From contig CAJOIF010000024.1 of assembly GCA_905234765.1 (NCBI GenBank), forward strand, positions 1 through 38,765: a stretch of DNA of 38,765 nt, in the 5' to 3' direction. This document shows, one piece after another, positions 30,724-38,765 of this stretch. Position 1 is the first letter of the stretch; every line of letters starts with the position of its first letter. A program made the position numbers and the translations under genes. The notes beneath the pieces were generated by a model that saw nothing but the letters and a program-made list of their open reading frames with translations, was not told the DNA's origin and did not search any database. This stretch comes from an uncultured Bacteroidales bacterium. Its GTDB lineage: Bacteria; Bacteroidota; Bacteroidia; Bacteroidales; F082.

Positions 30724-31590
30724 TTATAGGCTACTGTAGCTTGGTGAGAAGGTGTCTCCCAACGAAACATCACCTGTGGTGAGGCCTTTCTTCAACCAAC
30801 GCTCTCTTTGGGCCGAAGTGCCATGGTTGAAGGTCTCGGGCATAGTGCGGCCGTAAGCCTGCTTCTGTAGGTAGTCGTCACCGATCTTGGCAGCAGCATT
30901 GAGGGCTTCCTCTATGTCGCCGTCTTCCAATGAGCCGAACATCTTGTTGTCGTTGTATGCCCACACGCCAGCGAAGAAGTCAGCCTGAAGCTCAAGACGC
31001 ACACTGGTTTGGTTGTATTCTGCCGAGTTCTTGCCTGCTCGAGACATCTTTTCGTGTGCTTGCCCAAGGATACCGAGCTGGTTTTGCACATGATGGCCTA
31101 CCTCATGGGCAATAACGTAAGCATAGGCGAAGTCTCCATCAGCACCGATTTCCTTTTTCATGTTCTTAAAGAACTCAAGATCAAGATATACAGTCTCATC
31201 GGCGGAGCAATAGAACGGACCGCTAGCTGAGGTGGCGTTGCCACAACCCGAATTGACGGCATCGCTAAAGATGACCATTTGGGGTGGCTGATAGGTACGG
31301 CCCATCTTCTTGAACTCCTTGTCCCACACGTCTTCGGTGCCGGCAAGGATACGCTTGCAGAAAGTCATCAGTTCCACGTCAACTTGGCTATAGTCCGTGC
31401 CATCATCGACATACTCAGTTTGGTTTGTCGTGCCCATCTGTTCCATTACTTGGCTTGGGTCTCCCCCCAGCAGGCTGATGAGCAGATAAATAATGATTCC
31501 GCCAATACCGATTCCGCCAGCAGCGGCAGCGGTCTTCTTTCCACGACGGTCTTCCACGTTGGTACTTTCACGTCTTCCTTCTAATTTCAT
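30724..31590 (-). CDS. ypfJ: YpfJ/KPN_02809-type neutral zinc metallopeptidase
   Basis: The 288-residue protein begins MKLEGRRESTNVEDRRG, with a membrane helix at about 23-41 (AAAGGIGIGGIIIYLLISLL). The zinc motif HEVGH is in AYVIAHEVGHHVQNQLG. Other family landmarks are SGCGNATSASGPFYC, ELQADFFAGVWA and GTSAQRERWLKKGL. The family is membrane-attached; its substrates are unknown. It has its own promoter at 31621 and is followed by the sensor kinase gene in the same direction. Confidence 0.93.
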   Translation of the reverse strand: MKLEGRRESTNVEDRRGKKTAAAAGGIGIGGIIIYLLISLLGGDPSQVMEQMGTTNQTEYVDDGTDYSQVDVELMTFCKRILAGTEDVWDKEFKKMGRTYQPPQMVIFSDAVNSGCGNATSASGPFYCSADETVYLDLEFFKNMKKEIGADGDFAYAYVIAHEVGHHVQNQLGILGQAHEKMSRAGKNSAEYNQTSVRLELQADFFAGVWAYNDNKMFGSLEDGDIEEALNAAAKIGDDYLQKQAYGRTMPETFNHGTSAQRERWLKKGLTTGDVSLGDTFSPSYSSL

Positions 31591-31620
31591 AATGTGTTAG
31601 TTTTTAATTATTGATGGCTG

Positions 31621-31628
31621 CAAAAATA
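31621..31628 (-). promoter_or_regulatory. Promoter -7 box for ypfJ
   Basis: The minus strand reads TATTTTTG followed by C, 30 bases before the ATG. A divergent promoter lies at 31670. Confidence 0.55.
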
Positions 31629-31669
31629 GCGAAAAAAGTAAAAAAATGTCCTTTTTTGGAAAAAAACCG

Positions 31670-31677
31670 TACTTTTG
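31670..31677 (+). promoter_or_regulatory. Promoter -7 box for the small protein/5'-nucleotidase pair
   Basis: TACTTTTG followed by C matches TAnnTTTG, 40 bases before the ATG at 31718. Confidence 0.55.
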
Positions 31678-31717
31678 CTCCATGTAAATATACAACCATC
31701 CATAAACATCACGAATC

Positions 31718-31912
31718 ATGAAAGCATTTGTCAACGACATCGAAGTGCGCACATATTACGGTGCGAAAGTGAAATCAGTAGTGCTCGCCTATTGCCGAGC
31801 CAACAACCTGCCTTTGAAACTCGAAGGCATTGAAGTGAGAGACGCTTACGGCAACGTTGTCGACCTTGACGGCTCTCTGCGTGCCAATTCGAAAATCTAC
31901 ATAAAACTATAA
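31718..31912 (+). CDS. Conserved-looking 64-residue protein
   Basis: It has no signal peptide or cysteine cluster. The sequence shows three short beta strands around one helix (AFVNDIEVRTYYG; VKSVVLAYCRANNL; GIEVRDAYGNVVDL; SKIYIKL), compatible with a small beta-grasp-like fold, which is inference only. It lacks the C-terminal Gly-Gly of sulfur carriers. It stops five bases before the 5'-nucleotidase gene and shares its promoter, so the two are co-expressed. Confidence 0.7.
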   Translation: MKAFVNDIEVRTYYGAKVKSVVLAYCRANNLPLKLEGIEVRDAYGNVVDLDGSLRANSKIYIKL

Positions 31913-31917
31913 ACACC

Positions 31918-33345
31918 ATGAAGAAATTTACAAAACTCACCTTGGTGGCTTTTGCTGCCCTGTTCCTGCTCGCCGCTTGCAGTCCAAAGGAACAGAAAAT
32001 CTATGTCGTCTCCACCAACGACATGCATGCCAACATTGACAACTTCCCGCAATTGGCTGCCCTCATCGACAGCTTGCGCTCGGTTCACCCCGACCTGCTG
32101 CTTTTCAGTGCGGGCGACAACCGCTCGGGCAACCCCATCAACGACCGCTATGCCGAGCCTGCCAAACCCATGTACGAACTGATGAACACCGTCGGCTTCA
32201 ACCTCTCCTGTTTCGGTAACCATGAGTGGGATGGCGGTGTCACAGGCTTGAGAAAAGTGCTCACTTGGGCCAACTTCCCCTTCGTCTGTGCCAACGTCAC
32301 CTTCGACGACACATTACAGATGACCAACCATCACCCTTACGTCATCTTCGAACGTGACGGCTTGAAAATCGGCGTGATCGGCGCCATCCAACTCGGTCTG
32401 AACGGCCTACCCGACTCACACCCGAATAACTGCGTGGGATCACACTTCGTGCCTATCACAGAGGTGCTGCAACAATACATCGACGAACTCAACGACTGCA
32501 ACGCCGTCTTCCTCCTCTCCCACTGCGGCTATGAGGACGACCTCGAAACGGCCAAAAACTTCCCCGGACTGGATGCCATTTTCGGTGGTCACACTCACAC
32601 CCGCGTGGCTGAGAAACAGCTTGTCGGCGATGTGATGGTCACCCAGGCTGAGTCCAAAGTCAAATATGTGACCCTCAGCACCTTCACCTTCCGCAACGGC
32701 GAATTGGTCGACAAAGACATGCAATTGCTCTCCGTCAAAGAGTTCCCGAAACGTGACGAGAAAGTACAGGCCATGGTCAAGGAATACAACAGCGACCCTT
32801 ACTTCTCGACTGTCGTCGCACAAAACCTCACTGCCGTCAACAGCTATGAGTCGCTCGGCTGCCTGATGACAGATGCCATCCGCGTCGTTTCAGGTGCCGA
32901 CATGAGCTTCCAGAACCCCGGCGGTGTGCGTTTCGACACGCTCTCGGTACGCCCAGTGACCATCAAGGATATTTTCACCCTCGATCCCTTCGACAACGAA
33001 ATCATCCAATACACCCTCAGCGGTGAAGAAATCATCCGCCTGATGAAATCGTGCTTCGTCACGGACGGCGGTCCCATCTACTGCTCTGGCTGCTCATATA
33101 AATACAAGGTAGACGAAGGCGGTGAGATGACCGATATCGAAGTGACCCTGGAAAACGGCAAGCCTTTGGACATGAACGCCAAATACAAGGTGGTGATGAA
33201 CAGTTACATGTCGTCAGTGTTTGACTATGAGCACGAGGACGAAGGCACCAGCACCTTCCGCAGCTCCAACGATATGATGATGGAGTTCTTGTCCAACCAT
33301 TCCGAACTTGACTACGGAAACACGACAAGGGTAACAGAAGAATGA
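31918..33345 (+). CDS. 5'-nucleotidase/metallophosphatase-family lipoprotein
   Basis: The 475-residue protein has a lipoprotein signal (LVAFAALFLLAACSPKE, cysteine 20). The calcineurin-type metallophosphatase domain has STNDMHAN, LFSAGDNRSGNP, CFGNHEWDGG, LLSHCGYEDD and FGGHTHTR. The C-terminal 5'-nucleotidase domain has the substrate pocket region FQNPGGVRFDTL and FTLDPFDNEIIQYTLSG. It would release phosphate from nucleotides in the periplasm or at the surface. The first motif reads TNDMHAN instead of the more common TNDxHG. Confidence 0.92.
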   Translation: MKKFTKLTLVAFAALFLLAACSPKEQKIYVVSTNDMHANIDNFPQLAALIDSLRSVHPDLLLFSAGDNRSGNPINDRYAEPAKPMYELMNTVGFNLSCFGNHEWDGGVTGLRKVLTWANFPFVCANVTFDDTLQMTNHHPYVIFERDGLKIGVIGAIQLGLNGLPDSHPNNCVGSHFVPITEVLQQYIDELNDCNAVFLLSHCGYEDDLETAKNFPGLDAIFGGHTHTRVAEKQLVGDVMVTQAESKVKYVTLSTFTFRNGELVDKDMQLLSVKEFPKRDEKVQAMVKEYNSDPYFSTVVAQNLTAVNSYESLGCLMTDAIRVVSGADMSFQNPGGVRFDTLSVRPVTIKDIFTLDPFDNEIIQYTLSGEEIIRLMKSCFVTDGGPIYCSGCSYKYKVDEGGEMTDIEVTLENGKPLDMNAKYKVVMNSYMSSVFDYEHEDEGTSTFRSSNDMMMEFLSNHSELDYGNTTRVTEE

Positions 33346-33366
33346 TCCATAATAAATGATACTAGT

Positions 33367-33400
33367 CGGCGGGGTACATTTGTGCCTCGCCGATTTTTTG
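33367..33400 (+). terminator. Intrinsic terminator after the 5'-nucleotidase gene
   Basis: An 11-bp stem (CGGCGGGGTAC / GTGCCTCGCCG, two G-U pairs) with loop ATTT is followed by six T. Confidence 0.85.
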
Positions 33401-33471
33401 GCACGGTTTTGGTAGTGTTTTGGGCAAACGGTAGAATTAATTGAAGTCAAACCTCTAAAACAAACACCACC

Positions 33472-34704
33472 ATGAAAGCCAAGAACATTCTGATGACCCT
33501 CCTGCTGATGACAGGAGCCATCGCAGCAAAAGCAGTCACAGGCTATCCAGCCGAACTCGCATTAGTGTCACAGCCCGTGATGGTATACAACAACAATTCC
33601 ATTACGGTGTACTACGATGTGGAAAACATCGGCGACTATACTTACAAAGGAAATGTCTACCTCTATCTCAACCCTGACGACGGTTACTGCTACGCACAGA
33701 AATACGTGAAAGTGGCCGCAGGCAAGATCAAGAGGGTGTCCATCGACATTCCGGCCAGCCGTATCAAAAACGGATGGGTCTTCACCATCATGCCTTACTA
33801 CGAGCTGAATGACGAACTCTACAGCTTCACCACCTTCGAGTACTTCGAACCCGTCAGCTTCTGCTGGGACGGACCGCGTAACGAGCGCTGGGTGGTGGTG
33901 ACGGTGCCTGTCTGCCCGACCTACTACCACCGTCCTTGCGACATCCGCTTCTACTACGACTGCTATCACGGGCCGTCGCACCACCATCACGGACACTTTG
34001 ACGGAGCCCCTCACCACCCTCACCACCCCGCCAGCCCTGCACACCACACCTACAGCTACCATCACGACCACGCGACACCCCACCACAACAACCACTTTGC
34101 TCCCAACGGAGGACACAACGTGGCACCTGCTCCCAACGGAGGACACAATGCAGCACCTGCCCCCAACGGCAACAATGTAGCACCCGCGCCCAACAGCAAC
34201 GCCACCGTCAGACCCAACGGCCACGCCAGCAACCACACGGGAAGCATGAGTTCAGGAAGCCACAATGTCAACCCGACTCCCAACAACCCGCCCGCTCCAA
34301 ACGGTGGCAGCAATGTCAGCAGACCCAGCAGCGGCAGCCGCCCGAGCAGTGCCAGCAATGTCAGCAGACCTAGCAGCAGCAATAGCCGTCCGAGCAGCAC
34401 CAGCAACGTCAGCAGACCTAGCAGCAGCAATAGCCGCCCAAGCAGCGCCGGCAACGTCAGCAGGCCCAACAGCAGCAACAGCCGCCCGAGTAGCGCCAGC
34501 AACGTCAGCAGACCTAGCAGCAGCAACAGCCGTCCGAGCAGTGCCAGCAACGTCAGCAGACCTAGCAGTAGCAACAGCCGCCCGAGCAGCGCTAGCAGAC
34601 CGAGTAGCGGAAGTCGCTCAAGCAGTGCTTCAAGCAGCTCCCACGCCAGCCGTCCAAGCAGCTCCGGCGGCAACCACTACCGCGCAAGCAGTGGACGCAA
34701 ATAA
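33472..34704 (+). CDS. Exported protein with His-rich segment and Arg-Pro-Ser repeat tail
   Basis: The 410-residue protein has a signal peptide (MKAKNILMTLLLMTGAIAAKA). A beta-rich domain follows at about 22-155 (NSITVYYDVENIGDYTYKG, VYLYLNPDDGY, YYELNDELYSFTTFEYF). A histidine/proline-rich segment lies at about 166-210 (HHHHGHFD, HHPHHPASPAHH, HHDHATPHHNNH). Three or four APNGGHN-type units come next. The C-terminal tail is built of six 15- or 16-residue units, NVSRPSSSNSRPSSAS. It ends SGRK without a T9SS domain. I know no function; the His-rich part could bind metal and the basic Ser/Pro tail could bind polyanions or cell wall. The first domain may be a folded beta-sandwich. Confidence 0.75.
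   Translation: MKAKNILMTLLLMTGAIAAKAVTGYPAELALVSQPVMVYNNNSITVYYDVENIGDYTYKGNVYLYLNPDDGYCYAQKYVKVAAGKIKRVSIDIPASRIKNGWVFTIMPYYELNDELYSFTTFEYFEPVSFCWDGPRNERWVVVTVPVCPTYYHRPCDIRFYYDCYHGPSHHHHGHFDGAPHHPHHPASPAHHTYSYHHDHATPHHNNHFAPNGGHNVAPAPNGGHNAAPAPNGNNVAPAPNSNATVRPNGHASNHTGSMSSGSHNVNPTPNNPPAPNGGSNVSRPSSGSRPSSASNVSRPSSSNSRPSSTSNVSRPSSSNSRPSSAGNVSRPNSSNSRPSSASNVSRPSSSNSRPSSASNVSRPSSSNSRPSSASRPSSGSRSSSASSSSHASRPSSSGGNHYRASSGRK
34312..34602 (+). repeat. Tandem 48-bp coding repeats in the RPSS protein
   Basis: Six consecutive units, the first 45 bp and the others 48 bp, encode NVSRPSSSNSRPSSAS variants. Units differ by scattered single-base changes. The array could change length by slippage or recombination. 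Confidence 0.85.
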
Positions 34705-34729
34705 AAAAACAATAAAAAGATTCAAAAAT

Positions 34730-34762
34730 CGAGGGCAGCCGAAAGGTTGCCCTTGATTTTTT
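34730..34762 (+). terminator. Intrinsic terminator before upp
   Basis: CGAGGGCAGCC pairs with GGTTGCCCTTG (11 bp, two G-U pairs) around loop GAAA, followed by A and six T. It abuts the upp promoter. Confidence 0.85.
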
Positions 34763-34764
34763 AC

Positions 34765-34772
34765 TACTTTTG
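34765..34772 (+). promoter_or_regulatory. Promoter -7 box for upp
   Basis: TACTTTTG followed by C lies 17 bases before the GTG start of upp and directly after the terminator T-run. Confidence 0.55.
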
Positions 34773-34789
34773 CGAAAATCTTTCAAGCC

Positions 34790-35452
34790 GTGAACATCAT
34801 CAATTTTGCAGCAAGCAACAGCATCGTCAACCAGTATGTGGCTGAATTAAGAGACATTAAGGTACAGAGCGACCGCAACACATTCCGCCACAATCTGCAA
34901 CGTATCGGCCAAATGATGGCCTATGAAGTCAGCAAAACCTTACATTATTCCGAAAAAGTCTTACAGACCCCATTAGCTGAAGCCAAAGCCAACACTCCCG
35001 ACGACGAAGTGGTTTTGGCGACCGTATTTCGGGCCGGGCTACCCTTCCACCAAGGTTTTTTGGATGTGTTTGACCATGCCGGCAATGCTTTCGTATCGGC
35101 CTACCGCTATTATTTGGATGAGAAACATGAAAACGTCGGCATCAAGGTGGAATACTTAGCCGCTCCCGACCTGACCGACAAGACCCTCATCATTGCCGAC
35201 CCAATGCTTGCTACAGGTGGCAGTCTTGAATTGGCCTACCAAGCCCTTTGCACCAAAGGCATCCCAAAACAGTTACATCTTTGCTGCGTCATCGCCGCCC
35301 AAGCCGGCATCGACAACCTGATGAAACTCTTCAAGCCCTTGGACAACGTCACCCTGTGGTGCGCCGCCATCGACCCGATACTGAACGAACACAAATATAT
35401 CGTCCCCGGACTCGGAGATGCTGGGGATTTGGCGTACGGCGACAAGATTTAA
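34790..35452 (+). CDS. upp: Uracil phosphoribosyltransferase
   Basis: The 220-residue enzyme makes UMP from uracil and PRPP in pyrimidine salvage. The PRPP site LIIADPMLATGGSL is clear. The N-terminal TVFRAGLPFHQGFL (usual form RAGLpm.eG) and the C-terminal uracil-binding YIVPGLGDAGDLAYGDK agree with the family. The start is GTG at 34790, just before NIINFAASNS. The end overlaps the converging elbB gene by four bases. Confidence 0.95.
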   Translation: MNIINFAASNSIVNQYVAELRDIKVQSDRNTFRHNLQRIGQMMAYEVSKTLHYSEKVLQTPLAEAKANTPDDEVVLATVFRAGLPFHQGFLDVFDHAGNAFVSAYRYYLDEKHENVGIKVEYLAAPDLTDKTLIIADPMLATGGSLELAYQALCTKGIPKQLHLCCVIAAQAGIDNLMKLFKPLDNVTLWCAAIDPILNEHKYIVPGLGDAGDLAYGDKI

Positions 35453-36117
35453 TTGCGCTTACCGTCAAGGGTGTCGACAATGGCTTCCACCAGATTGTAG
35501 GCACCATCGTACACGTCCTTCAGCGTTGCATCAAGCATATAAGCCGGTGTCGTGAAAACGAGATGGGCATTGTCAGCGCACACGTCGCCATGTTCTGTCT
35601 GGACATGATGAGCCCCCATTTTTCGCACATTATCGGCATCAGGAGTACCTTCATTGCCAAGTGTAATAGCCACATCGGGAATCAGTTTGGCAAACATCAC
35701 TGGAGCGATACACATTCCACCAATGGGTTTGTCTGCGGTATGGGTCTCAAGGATGGCGCGAGCCACGTCGGATTGCACTTCCATGTCGGCCCCTTTGTAA
35801 GCATAGTCGCAAAGGTTTTTGGCCACACCATAGCCGCCACTGAACAGCAGGCCATCGTAATCTTCAGCCTTATAGTTTTCAATAGGCAACACACGTCCGC
35901 GTGCAAGACGAGCCGCCTCAACAAGAATATTGCGCTTCGCATTGGCAACTTTCTTATCCGTGAGATGGTCGATGACCTCGGTTTGAGGACGGTCGGGCGC
36001 AAAGCATTGGTATTCACAATGATGTTGCTCCAAAGAAAGCAAAAGGGTGATGGCCTCGTTGATTTCGCTGCCGTCTTTACGACCGCAGCCAGCTAAGATT
36101 ACTGCAAATTTTTTCAT
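35449..36117 (-). CDS. elbB: ElbB-like glyoxalase (DJ-1/PfpI superfamily)
   Basis: The 222-residue protein matches the ElbB/YhbL group: VILAGCGRKDGSEINEA at the start, LLFSGGYGVAKNLCDYA in the middle and IGGMCIAPVMFAKL with the nucleophile-like cysteine of the DJ-1/PfpI fold. ElbB proteins are reported to have weak glyoxalase activity and were linked to isoprenoid pathways; the physiological role is unclear. It is a single gene with its own promoter at 36142, divergent from the C10 peptidase gene. Confidence 0.92.
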   Translation of the reverse strand: MKKFAVILAGCGRKDGSEINEAITLLLSLEQHHCEYQCFAPDRPQTEVIDHLTDKKVANAKRNILVEAARLARGRVLPIENYKAEDYDGLLFSGGYGVAKNLCDYAYKGADMEVQSDVARAILETHTADKPIGGMCIAPVMFAKLIPDVAITLGNEGTPDADNVRKMGAHHVQTEHGDVCADNAHLVFTTPAYMLDATLKDVYDGAYNLVEAIVDTLDGKRN

Positions 36118-36141
36118 GGTATCAAGGGATTATTTCGTTTG

Positions 36142-36149
36142 CAAAAATA
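36142..36149 (-). promoter_or_regulatory. Promoter -7 box for elbB
   Basis: The minus strand reads TATTTTTG followed by C, 24 bases before the ATG. Confidence 0.55.
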
Positions 36150-36189
36150 AAGAAAAACCGACATGATTGTGTTTGGAACTTATTTTTCC

Positions 36190-36197
36190 TAAATTTG
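36190..36197 (+). promoter_or_regulatory. Promoter -7 box for the C10 peptidase gene
   Basis: TAAATTTG followed by C lies 30 bases before the ATG at 36228. Confidence 0.55.
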
Positions 36198-36227
36198 CAG
36201 TCTGATTCACCTAAAAACCTCAATGAT

Positions 36228-38765
36228 ATGAAAAAGACTACCTTATTCCTAATTCTATCTTTATTGACTTTTGCGACATCTTTTGCAGAAAACATAGAAT
36301 TGACCCAGGCACAATGTGTTGCCGAAACGCTCTTGCGGTCAAAAATGGAGCAAATGCCAGACATCCACCTTATTGATTACGCCAACCGAAACGCCTTCTC
36401 ACACTTCTACGTTTTCGGCAACGACAACTGCTTTGTCATCGTCAGTGCCGACGACCGTGTATCGCCCATCATCGGCTACAGCACCGAGAATGGCTTTGGA
36501 CGAACCGCAATGCCTGATAACGTTTTTGCGTGGCTAAAAGCCTACGATGATGAGGTCAGCACCGCCATTTCCCGCCATATGGAAGCCACTGAGGAGATTC
36601 GTTCGGAATGGGGTAGCCTGCTAAATGGGAACGGCTTGGAACCTCAGTCGCGTACCAGCGTCAGTCCGCTTGTGCTGACCATGTGGGATCAGACAGAACC
36701 CTATAACAACCTATGTCCTTCCACTTCAGGCGGTCCTGGCAACCATTCCTTCGCAGGTTGTGTGGCTACCGCTATGGCACAAGTCATGAACTATTGGGAA
36801 CATCCTGTGACAGGCACGGGTAACCATGCTTACAATTGCCCTAACTTTGGAAACCTGTCGGCCAATTTTGCCACGACCACTTACGATTGGGACCACATGA
36901 AAAACTCCTACTCAATGGGATACACCGGTACAGAAGCCACCGCTGTCGCCACATTGATCTACCATTGTGGCGTTTCGATCGATATGGCCTACGGAATCGG
37001 TGATGCTGGCAGCGCTGCCTATACGTCTGATGTCCCAAACGCACTGAAGACCTATTTCAACTATGCCACAACGACCCAGTATTACAACAAATCAAGTTAC
37101 GAATCGCAATGGATCAATATGCTGAAAACTGAGTTGGACAACGGACGTCCTGTGATTTACACCGGGCAATCGTCAGACGGCGGCCATGCTTTTGTGTGCG
37201 ACGGTTACAACGAAAACAACCAATTCCATTTCAACTGGGGCTGGAGCGGATACTGCAATGGCTATTATGCCATCGGTGCCTTGAACCCTGGTCCTGGAGG
37301 CTCTGGCAGTGGCAGTCAGGGACAATACAATTCGCAAAATGGTGCCATCTTCGGCTGCGAACCCGCCACGCCGAGCATCAACCCGCCCACCAACGTCAAT
37401 TCAAGCGTCAACGGGCGCAATGTCACCATTACTTGGACCGCGGCTTCGGGTGCAGTTTCTTACAAAGTCTATCGCGACGGCGACCTCATCGCTGGCAGCG
37501 TGACAGGTACAAGCTACACCGACAGCAACGTGACATACGGCAATCACGTTTACTATCTGAAAAGCGTCGCTTCCAACGGCACCATGTCGTTGCAATCGGC
37601 CACCACGACCGCCAACGTGCATTTTGCTGGCCCCGTACCCACCAACCTACAAGGCACACCCAACGGCTCAAGTGCAAACCTCACATGGACTGCACCTGCT
37701 TCCGAAACGGCAATACTTCAATATGGCACAGGCAACATGGTAAGCGCAGTCGGCTACTCTGGCACCACCGGCACCTACTGGGCACAACGCTATCCGGCCT
37801 CCACGCTGGCACAATATGCAGGAATGGCCATCAATAAGGTATCGGTTTACTTTTATTCTGCTGGGTCTTATACCCTATACATTTATAAAGGTAACGAGAC
37901 TGGCACAACAGAATTAGTACAACAAAAGAGCTATACCAATTCAGGAAGTGGATGGAAAGACATCACACTCACAACTCCAGCCCCAGTCGACTACACCCAA
38001 GACCTATGGGTGGTAATGTATGCCCCCAGCAGCATCACCTATCCAGCGGTATTCTGCTCTTATTCAAGCACAGGTGTTGCTGATGCCCGTTACATTTCCT
38101 ATTCTGGCGACAGTTGGGCCCAACACACCAACAATGACAACCCCAACATTTCCTGGCTCATGAAGACCTACATGACGGACGGCACATACACTTACCGTGT
38201 GTATCGCAACAACTCGGCAGTAGCCACCAACGTGAGCAGCACCACCTACACTGACTCTAACCTCACCAATGGCACCTATAGTTATTATGTCACCACTAAT
38301 TACTATGGTGGCGAGTCGGATGCCTCCAACACCGTGAACGTCGTCGTTGACGGCACACAGACCTACAATATCACCGTCAGTGCCGATCCGACTGCGGGTG
38401 GTAGTGTTTCTGGCGGCGGCTCTTACAATTCAGGCCAGAGTTGCACGGTGACGGCTACAGCCAACTCGGGCTATACCTTTGTCAATTGGACGGAAAACGG
38501 GAATCCAGTCTCGACCAACGCCAGCTACACCTTCACCGTGACGGGCAACCGCAACCTGGTGGCGCATTTCCAGCAGCAGACCTACAACATCACCGTCAGT
38601 GCCGATCCGACTGCGGGCGGCAACGTGACCGGTGGCGGCAGTTACAATTCGGGTCAAAGTTGCACTGTGACGGCCTCGGCCAACACGGGCTACACCTTCG
38701 TCAATTGGACGGAGAACGGGACCCAGGTTTCGACGAATGCAAGCTATACCTTTACTGTGACTGGC
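36228..38765 (+). CDS. C10 family (streptopain-like) cysteine peptidase with Fn3 and InlB-like repeat modules, 3' end outside the window
   Basis: The open frame gives 846 residues without a stop before the window ends. It has a signal peptide (MKKTTLFLILSLLTFATSFA), then an inhibitory propeptide-like part (FSHFYVFGNDNCFVIVSADD). The peptidase domain has the nucleophile C178 in FAGCVATAMAQVMNYW and H320 in DGGHAFVCDGY, followed by the usual FHFNWGWSGYCNGYY. Two fibronectin type III-like modules follow from about 384 (NPPTNVNSSVNGRNVTITW; then a second from about 466), interrupted by a roughly 150-residue beta-rich domain. From 38361 a 73-residue module (YNITVSADPTAGGSVSGGGS onwards) resembling divergent InlB B-repeats is repeated. 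Bacteroidota C10 peptidases are usually secreted by T9SS; the sorting domain would lie outside the window. Confidence 0.92.
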   Translation, partial: MKKTTLFLILSLLTFATSFAENIELTQAQCVAETLLRSKMEQMPDIHLIDYANRNAFSHFYVFGNDNCFVIVSADDRVSPIIGYSTENGFGRTAMPDNVFAWLKAYDDEVSTAISRHMEATEEIRSEWGSLLNGNGLEPQSRTSVSPLVLTMWDQTEPYNNLCPSTSGGPGNHSFAGCVATAMAQVMNYWEHPVTGTGNHAYNCPNFGNLSANFATTTYDWDHMKNSYSMGYTGTEATAVATLIYHCGVSIDMAYGIGDAGSAAYTSDVPNALKTYFNYATTTQYYNKSSYESQWINMLKTELDNGRPVIYTGQSSDGGHAFVCDGYNENNQFHFNWGWSGYCNGYYAIGALNPGPGGSGSGSQGQYNSQNGAIFGCEPATPSINPPTNVNSSVNGRNVTITWTAASGAVSYKVYRDGDLIAGSVTGTSYTDSNVTYGNHVYYLKSVASNGTMSLQSATTTANVHFAGPVPTNLQGTPNGSSANLTWTAPASETAILQYGTGNMVSAVGYSGTTGTYWAQRYPASTLAQYAGMAINKVSVYFYSAGSYTLYIYKGNETGTTELVQQKSYTNSGSGWKDITLTTPAPVDYTQDLWVVMYAPSSITYPAVFCSYSSTGVADARYISYSGDSWAQHTNNDNPNISWLMKTYMTDGTYTYRVYRNNSAVATNVSSTTYTDSNLTNGTYSYYVTTNYYGGESDASNTVNVVVDGTQTYNITVSADPTAGGSVSGGGSYNSGQSCTVTATANSGYTFVNWTENGNPVSTNASYTFTVTGNRNLVAHFQQQTYNITVSADPTAGGNVTGGGSYNSGQSCTVTASANTGYTFVNWTENGTQVSTNASYTFTVTG
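38361..38765 (+). repeat. 219-bp tandem coding repeats in the C10 peptidase gene
   Basis: One full unit (38361-38579) is followed by a second, cut by the window end (38580-38765). The units are close to identical in DNA, including long stretches such as CACCGTCAGTGCCGATCCG. Each encodes a 73-residue InlB-like module. Confidence 0.85.

Noticed and set aside
31718..31912. ThiS/MoaD-type sulfur carrier
   Set aside because: Size and strand pattern fit loosely, but it lacks the C-terminal Gly-Gly and no partner enzyme gene is nearby.
1..38765. Prophage, integrative element or toxin-antitoxin pair
   Set aside because: I found no integrase, capsid, relaxase, transposase or recognisable toxin-antitoxin gene.

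Overview
The window looks like chromosomal DNA of a member of the Bacteroidales (Bacteroidota). The evidence is an open frame ending in a type IX secretion (T9SS) sorting-domain-like tail, a Kdo transferase gene, Bacteroidota-type families (DUF5686, DUF2807, carboxypeptidase-regulatory-like domains, C10 peptidase, LytS/LytTR pair, CBM20-GH77 glucanotransferase), and promoters of the form TAnnTTTG, often close to the start codon, with few obvious Shine-Dalgarno sites. I do not assign a genus.

Layout. 1-7,800 is mostly housekeeping: the tail of a T9SS cargo protein, a divergent pdxA homologue, waaA/kdtA (frameshifted near its 5' end), an outer-membrane protein, an M16 peptidase, an orphan promoter with a 14-codon ORF, purE, hpt, adk and a hexapeptide acyltransferase. 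7,800-17,640 holds a lipoprotein-like TPR/HTH membrane regulator, a foldback DNA element, an exported propeller-like protein, a DPE2-type 4-alpha-glucanotransferase, a DUF2807 lipoprotein, an FtsB/DivIC-like protein overlapping a DUF5686 protein, and ApbE.

17,630-28,372 is the most unusual part. It is a minus-strand block of seven tightly packed genes, read as TerB-like/Sel1 protein, zinc-ribbon protein, membrane Ser/Thr kinase with a PQGTATA repeat tail, triple-AAA+ ATPase with a zinc ribbon, zinc-ribbon/FHA protein, PP2C phosphatase and SH3-like membrane protein. Overlapping start/stop codons join kinase to AAA+, AAA+ to FHA and FHA to PP2C. This is a complete phospho-threonine write/read/erase circuit attached to AAA+ machinery. 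No T6SS, ESX or vWA gene lies beside it, and I do not recognise the set as a named system.

28,478-36,117 holds tRNA-Lys(CUU), a LytTR regulator with LytS-type kinase and YpfJ-type metalloprotease, a 64-residue protein with a 5'-nucleotidase lipoprotein, a His-rich/Arg-Pro-Ser repeat exported protein, upp and elbB. The window ends inside a long C10 (streptopain-like) peptidase with 219-bp tandem repeat modules.

Small palindromic repeats of the form GTAGAGACG-N10-CGTCTCTAC recur in intergenic DNA and inside coding sequences, always in the same reading frame. A second, unrelated repeat interrupts the acyltransferase gene in frame.
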